Below, piece by piece: positions 5,749-9,187 of a DNA stretch of 9,187 nucleotides. Numbering within the stretch: position 1 is the first letter of the stretch; each line of letters starts with the position of its first letter. A model generated the notes under the pieces. It worked only from the letters and a program-made list of their open reading frames with translations, was not told the origin of the DNA and did not search any database. Both the position numbers and the translations under genes were made by a program. The DNA lies in NCBI GenBank assembly GCA_021785115.1, contig JAJYGO010000292.1, positions 1 to 9,187 on the forward strand, given 5' to 3'. The stretch comes from Chloroflexota bacterium (GTDB lineage: Bacteria; Chloroflexota; Limnocylindria; Limnocylindrales; CSP1-4).

Positions 5749-7127
5749 CCCAGTTCGTCAGCCCCTGGCGGGGCGAACCGGAGACGGTCGGAACCGTCGC
5801 GGTCGTCGGGATGGGCAAGATCGGCCTGCCGCTCGCCGCGCAGTACGCCGCCCGCGGCTGGCACGTGGTCGGCGTCGACGTCCAGCCATGGGTGGTGGAG
5901 ACGCTGAACCAGGGCCGGGTGCACATCTTCGACGAGCCGGGCCTGGACGAGCGCATCGCCGAGGCGCACGCGGCGGGACGGTTCCGGGCGACCACGTCGC
6001 ACGCGGACGCGGCCCGCGAGGCCGACGTCATCGTGATGATCGTGCCCGTCATGCTGTCCGACACGAAGGAGCCGGACTACCGGTACATGGACCCGGCCAC
6101 GCAGGCCGTCGCGCAGGGGCTGCATCCCGGCGTGCTCGTCGTGTACGAGACGACGCTCCCCGTCGGCGACACGCGCGAGCGCTACCGCCCGATGCTGGAG
6201 GCGGCGAGCGGACTCCTGTGCGGCGACCCGGAGCGCGGCTTCCTGCTCGCGTTCAGCCCAGAGCGCGTGTACACCGGGCGTACGTTCCACGATCTCGAGA
6301 CGTACCCCAAGCTCGTCGGCGGCGTGGACGCCGCCAGCGGCGCGCGTGCGGCGGCGTTCTACCGCAGCGTCCTGCCGTCCGAGGTCTGGCAGCTCTCCAC
6401 CGCGGAGGCGGCCGAGTTTGCGAAGCTCGCCGAGACGACCTACCGGGACGTGAACATCGCGCTCGCGAACCAGTTCGCGGCGTACGCGGAGCGGATGGGC
6501 GTCGACATCCAGGAGGTCATCCGCGGCTCGAACAGCCAGCCGTTCAGCCACATCCACCAGCCGGGCATCGGGGTGGGCGGGCACTGCATCCCGGTCTACC
6601 CCCACTTCCTCGTGAGCCGCGCGCCGGAGCTGACGCTGCCGGCCCTGTCGCGCCAGGTCAACGACGGGCAGGTCGGCGTCGCCGTGCAGGCCGTCGAGCG
6701 CGAGCTCGGCTCGCTCGAGGGGACGCCGGTGCTGGTGCTCGGCCTGACGTACCGGGAGGATGTCAAGGAGCTGGCGTACACGCGGGCGATCCCGCTGATC
6801 GAGCGTCTCGCGTTCCACGGCGCCGAGGTATGGGCCTACGATCCGCTGCTCGCCGACGACGAGGTGGCGCGGACGGGGGCGCGACCGTGGCACTGGGGCG
6901 AGCCGGGTCCGTTCCGGGCGATCGTCGTCCAGACGGCCGCGAGGCAGTTCCGGACGCTGGACCCGGCGTGGTTCCCGGAGCTCGGCGTCGTGTACGACGG
7001 CCGCAACTCTCTGCGCGAGGCCTCGCTGCCCGAAGGCGTCACGTACGTCGGGGTCGGGGTCCCGGACGTGCGCGGCGGGTCACGCGCCCGGCGCGCGCCG
7101 GTCGCCGGAGGGTCCGGACGGCGCTGA
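5745..7127 (+). CDS. wbpA: WbpA-like UDP-N-acetylglucosamine 6-dehydrogenase
   Basis: This 460-residue UDP-glucose/UDP-ManNAc dehydrogenase family enzyme is predicted to oxidise C6 of a UDP-N-acetylhexosamine to the uronic acid in two NAD-dependent steps. The NAD domain has VAVVGMGKIGLPLA (18-31, GxGxxG), VVGVDVQ and PVMLSDTKEPDY (101-112). ETTLPVG (135-141) and FSPERVYTGR (170-179) follow. The central catalytic helix is EFAKLAETTYRDVNIALANQ (224-243) with K227, and GIGVGGHCIPVYPHFL (274-289) supplies the thiohemiacetal cysteine C281. The C-terminal UDP-binding domain has VLGLTYREDVKELAYTRAIP (331-350). Two positions differ from the common family form: CIPVYP instead of CIPVDP, and TRA where many members have SPA. 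The last 20 residues are a basic Gly/Arg tail. It overlaps the previous gene by ATGA and is 42 bp upstream of the epimerase. Confidence 0.93.
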   Translation: MTQFVSPWRGEPETVGTVAVVGMGKIGLPLAAQYAARGWHVVGVDVQPWVVETLNQGRVHIFDEPGLDERIAEAHAAGRFRATTSHADAAREADVIVMIVPVMLSDTKEPDYRYMDPATQAVAQGLHPGVLVVYETTLPVGDTRERYRPMLEAASGLLCGDPERGFLLAFSPERVYTGRTFHDLETYPKLVGGVDAASGARAAAFYRSVLPSEVWQLSTAEAAEFAKLAETTYRDVNIALANQFAAYAERMGVDIQEVIRGSNSQPFSHIHQPGIGVGGHCIPVYPHFLVSRAPELTLPALSRQVNDGQVGVAVQAVERELGSLEGTPVLVLGLTYREDVKELAYTRAIPLIERLAFHGAEVWAYDPLLADDEVARTGARPWHWGEPGPFRAIVVQTAARQFRTLDPAWFPELGVVYDGRNSLREASLPEGVTYVGVGVPDVRGGSRARRAPVAGGSGRR

Positions 7128-7162
7128 CCCGGACGCGGCGGGGCCGCGCGGGACGGCGCTGA
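7116..7162 (+). repeat. 12-bp direct repeat around the dehydrogenase stop codon
   Basis: GGACGGCGCTGA occurs exactly at 7116-7127, where it includes the dehydrogenase stop codon, and again at 7151-7162 just before the epimerase start. The 35-bp spacing is not a multiple of three. The second copy ends in the GA of the epimerase SD region (GAGG). It could be a small duplication that created the intergenic gap, or chance in GC-rich DNA. Confidence 0.45.
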
Positions 7163-7164
7163 GG
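7161..7164 (+). promoter_or_regulatory. Ribosome binding site of the epimerase gene
   Basis: GAGG lies 5 nt before the ATG at 7170 but only 2 nt before the in-frame GTG at 7167. This favours the ATG as the start, although the two proteins differ by only one residue. Confidence 0.5.
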
Positions 7165-7169
7165 CCGTG

Positions 7170-8330
7170 ATGAAGCTCGCGTGCGTCGTCGGCACCCGGC
7201 CGCAGCTGATCAAGGCCGCGGCAGCATGGCATGCCCTGCGGCGCGACCACGCCCCGCGGCTGATCGACACCGGCCAGCACTACGACGAGGAGATCGCGGG
7301 CCGGTTCTTCCGGGAGCTGCACCTGCCGCCCCCCGACCGCCAGCTCGGGGTCGGCAGCGGCAGCCATGCGCGACAGCTCGCGGCGATGATCGACAAGCTC
7401 GAACCCGTCCTGCTCGACGAGCAGCCCGACGCGGTCGTCGTCTTCGGCGACACGAACTCGACGCTGGCCGGCGCGCTCGTCGCGGCGGAGCTCGACCTGC
7501 CGCTCGCCCACGTCGAGGCGGGCCTTCGCTCGTTCGACCGCCGGATGCCGGAGGAGATCAACCGCGTCGTCGCCGACCACCTGGCGCAGCTGCTGCTCGC
7601 CCCGAACGAGCAGGCGGCCGCGAACCTTCGAGCCGAGGGAGTCGGCGCTGGGAACGCAGCGTCCGGGCCGGCGGCCGAGGGCTGGAGGCGGGCGCGCGTC
7701 GGGGTCGTCGGCGATCTCATGCAGGACCTGTGCGCGGCCACGCTCCCGCACGTGCGCGACCATTCAGCGATCGGGGAGGGCGCCCCGGAGGACGTCCGCG
7801 ACCTCGGGCTCGCATCGGGCGAATACCTGTTCGCGACCGTTCACCGGGCCGAGAACCGGGCCCCGGACGCGATCCACGAATGGCTCGCCCTGCTCGGGGC
7901 GCTGGATCGGTCCGTCGTCCTGGCGCTCCACCCCGGGACGCGGCGCGCGATGGACGAGTGCGACTGCGTCATCCCGCCGAACGTCCACGCGGTGCCGCCA
8001 CAGGGATACGCGACGACGCTCGCCCTGCAGCTGCACGCCGCGGCCGTCGTGACCGACTCGGGTGGCGTCCAGCGCGAGTCGGCCTGGCTCGGGACGCCGG
8101 CGCTCGTGCTGCGCGGCTCGACCGAGTGGACGGCCACGCTCGAGGAGCACGGCGGGCGCAGCGCGCTCGTCGGACGGGACGCCACGCTCGCCGTCGCTGC
8201 GCTCGAGCGGCTCGCGCCTCGGGCCGCCACGCCCGGCAGCGCCATCCGTCGGGCGGCAGAGGCCGTCGTCTCGCCGGCAGGCGCCGACGACCGCGTGTCG
8301 GCCTCGATCGCGGCCTGGCTCGGCGCCTGA
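7170..8330 (+). CDS. wbpI: WbpI/WecB-family UDP-GlcNAc3NAcA 2-epimerase
   Basis: This 386-residue non-hydrolysing UDP-sugar 2-epimerase (GT-B-like fold) should convert UDP-GlcNAc3NAcA to UDP-ManNAc3NAcA as the last pathway step. The motifs run in family order: VVGTRPQLIKAA (7-18; WbpI-type proteins have GxRPQFIK where WecB has GTRPEAIK), DTGQHYDEEI (33-42), FGDTNSTLAGAL (92-103), HVEAGLRSFDRRMPEEINR (114-132), TVHRAENR (223-230), LHPGTRRAM (253-261) and TDSGGVQRESAWLGTP (295-310), then RGSTEWTATLEEHGG. Residues about 156-177 form an insertion rich in Gly, Ala and Arg compared with the usual NLxxEG-to-VGD link. The start is the ATG at 7170, with a GTG at 7167 as an alternative. Since WecB (UDP-GlcNAc 2-epimerase) is closely related, substrate assignment depends on the four upstream genes. 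Confidence 0.9.
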   Translation: MKLACVVGTRPQLIKAAAAWHALRRDHAPRLIDTGQHYDEEIAGRFFRELHLPPPDRQLGVGSGSHARQLAAMIDKLEPVLLDEQPDAVVVFGDTNSTLAGALVAAELDLPLAHVEAGLRSFDRRMPEEINRVVADHLAQLLLAPNEQAAANLRAEGVGAGNAASGPAAEGWRRARVGVVGDLMQDLCAATLPHVRDHSAIGEGAPEDVRDLGLASGEYLFATVHRAENRAPDAIHEWLALLGALDRSVVLALHPGTRRAMDECDCVIPPNVHAVPPQGYATTLALQLHAAAVVTDSGGVQRESAWLGTPALVLRGSTEWTATLEEHGGRSALVGRDATLAVAALERLAPRAATPGSAIRRAAEAVVSPAGADDRVSASIAAWLGA

Positions 8331-8339
8331 GCCGCAGGC
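8325..8339. promoter_or_regulatory. Small inverted repeat before the glycosyltransferase promoter
   Basis: GCCTG-AGCCG-CAGGC is a 5-bp perfect inverted repeat that spans the epimerase stop codon and ends 2 bp before the TACACT box. No T-tract follows, so it is not an intrinsic terminator of the usual kind. It could be a weak RNA hairpin or an operator, or chance in GC-rich sequence. Confidence 0.2.
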
Positions 8340-8341
8340 CC

Positions 8342-8347
8342 TACACT
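8342..8347 (+). promoter_or_regulatory. -10 box of the glycosyltransferase gene (probable leaderless promoter)
   Basis: C-TACACT ends 8 nt before the ATG at 8356 and begins only 12 nt after the epimerase stop codon. The distance implies a leaderless transcript; the intervening CCGCCGAG has no SD. The gene would therefore be transcribed separately from the upstream operon, or in addition to it. No -35 is evident. Confidence 0.5.
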
Positions 8348-8355
8348 CCGCCGAG

Positions 8356-9187
8356 ATGTCGACGCTTCCCGATCCGCGCGTCGTCGCGGCGGTCCGCGCC
8401 CTCGAGGCCGAACGGCTCGAGTCCGAGGCTCGGCCTGCGCTGCGCGTCGCGATCGTCGCCGCGAACACCTTCGAGCACGACTCGCGCCTGCTCCGCACCG
8501 CGCGCGCGCTTGCCGGAGACGGACACGACGTGACCGTCCTCGCGTTCGAGGCGCCCGGGCTGCCCGCGCGCGAATCGCTCGGCGACCGGATCGAATTGCG
8601 CCGTCTCTCGGTCGATCGTCGCGTCGTCAGCGTGTTCCGGCCGCTTCCCGAGCCGGTCCGGGCGCGGCTCGCGGGACTGCTCGGGTTCGAGCCCGCGGCG
8701 ATGTCGCTGCCGCCGTCCTCGCCGCGCGGCTTCGAGCGCGTGCGCGCGCCGATCCGGCGGCTCGTCGAGATCGGCGCGCACCAGTGGCGCGTCGGCCCGT
8801 GGTCCGACGCGGTCGTCTCGGCCGTGCCCGACGCCGACGTCTTCCACTGCAAGGCCCTCGTCGCGCTGCCCGTCATCGCCGCCGCTGCGGAGCGCACCGG
8901 TTCGCGCTTCGTCTACGACCTGGCGGATCTGCACACCGAGGCCGCCCGCCTGGCCCGCATGCCGCGCCTCGTCCGCTCGCTCGTCCGCCGTCGCGAGGCG
9001 CGCTGGGTTCGGCGTGCCGCCTTGCTGACGGCCGTGAGCGACGGGGTCGCCTCCGAGGCCGCGCGACGCTTCCACGTCGGCCGCCCGGTCGTGGTCCTGA
9101 ACTGCCCGCCCGCCTGGCGGCCGGAAGATCCGGAGCCGCCCCGGTCGGACCGCCTCCGGCGGGCAACGGCGATCGGACCGGAGCGCC
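8356..9187 (+). CDS. GT-B glycosyltransferase, N-terminal part
   Basis: The frame opens at the ATG at 8356 and leaves the window on the right after 277 codons with no stop. Residues 1-27 are a charged leader. From about 28 the N-terminal Rossmann domain of a GT4-type glycosyltransferase is visible: LRVAIVAANTFEHDSRLLRT (29-48) and ALAGDGHDVTVLAFEA (51-66), a pattern of glycosyltransferase 4-like N-terminal domains. DVFHCKALVALPVIAAAAE (161-179) followed by RFVYDLADLHTEAA (184-197) and LTAVSDGVASEAARRF (224-239) match the usual mid-domain motifs. The C-terminal nucleotide-sugar-binding domain with its ExxxxxxxE motif lies outside the window, so donor and acceptor cannot be judged. Its place just after the operon suggests a role in assembling the same surface glycan, from its own promoter. 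No signal peptide or membrane helix is apparent. Confidence 0.85.
   Translation, partial: MSTLPDPRVVAAVRALEAERLESEARPALRVAIVAANTFEHDSRLLRTARALAGDGHDVTVLAFEAPGLPARESLGDRIELRRLSVDRRVVSVFRPLPEPVRARLAGLLGFEPAAMSLPPSSPRGFERVRAPIRRLVEIGAHQWRVGPWSDAVVSAVPDADVFHCKALVALPVIAAAAERTGSRFVYDLADLHTEAARLARMPRLVRSLVRRREARWVRRAALLTAVSDGVASEAARRFHVGRPVVVLNCPPAWRPEDPEPPRSDRLRRATAIGPER

Noticed and set aside
5457..6893. 478-residue open frame on the minus strand
   Set aside because: It is antisense to the dehydrogenase, whose active-site motifs are complete; the minus-strand translation is a composition artefact.
2902..8330. Assignment as a simple UDP-ManNAcA (WecB-WecC) pathway
   Set aside because: The dehydrogenase and epimerase alone would fit, but the aminotransferase, 3-oxidoreductase and acetyltransferase in the same operon point to a 3-acetamido product.
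8341..9075. 244-residue open frame on the minus strand
   Set aside because: It is antisense to the glycosyltransferase N-terminal domain, is Arg/Asp/Gly-rich and has no family signature.

Overview
The window is very GC-rich (by eye above 70%), with GC-ending codons and GTG starts throughout. Three features suggest a high-GC Chloroflexota-like bacterium, possibly from the uncultured soil or freshwater lineages: a DUF3048 lipoprotein with a Pro/Thr/Ser-rich linker, apparently leaderless genes behind a TAnnnT-type -10 box, and a small repeat protein of a kind I associate with Chloroflexota. This placement is inference; an actinobacterium is the main alternative. I see no rRNA, tRNA, CRISPR array, insertion sequence or phage gene.

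Layout. (1) 1-506, minus: 5' part of a YerB-like DUF3048 membrane-anchored or lipoprotein gene that leaves the window on the left. (2) 649-1143, plus: a 164-residue protein with five degenerate ~15-residue beta-strand repeats, a C-terminal membrane segment and a poly-Arg tail. (3) 2653-1161, minus: a two-gene metal-homeostasis operon, a NicO/UreH-like multi-pass membrane protein followed, with an ATGA overlap, by a Fur-family regulator whose metal ligands match the zinc sensor Zur/FurB. Its promoter region carries a Zur-box-like sequence just downstream of the -10. (4) 2902-8330, plus: a tight five-gene cluster with one homologue for each step of a UDP-2,3-diacetamido-2,3-dideoxy-uronic acid pathway (WbpD acetyltransferase, WbpE aminotransferase, WbpB/GnnA oxidoreductase, WbpA dehydrogenase, WbpI 2-epimerase). 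(5) 8356 to the right edge, plus: 5' part of a GT-B glycosyltransferase with its own -10 box immediately before the start codon.

Working together. The five wbp-like enzymes should turn UDP-GlcNAc into UDP-GlcNAc3NAcA and then UDP-ManNAc3NAcA: 6'-oxidation (WbpA), 3'-oxidation (WbpB), 3'-transamination (WbpE), 3-N-acetylation (WbpD) and C2 epimerisation (WbpI). The sugar would be used in a surface glycan, and the downstream glycosyltransferase is a plausible user of this or a related sugar. No polymerase or flippase is visible in the window. The divergent region 2654-2901 separates the Zur-like operon from the sugar operon and holds both promoters.

The most notable non-coding signal is a repeated promoter motif, [G/C]CTACnnT, before four transcription units. 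In three of them it lies only 7-8 nt from the start codon, which predicts leaderless mRNAs.
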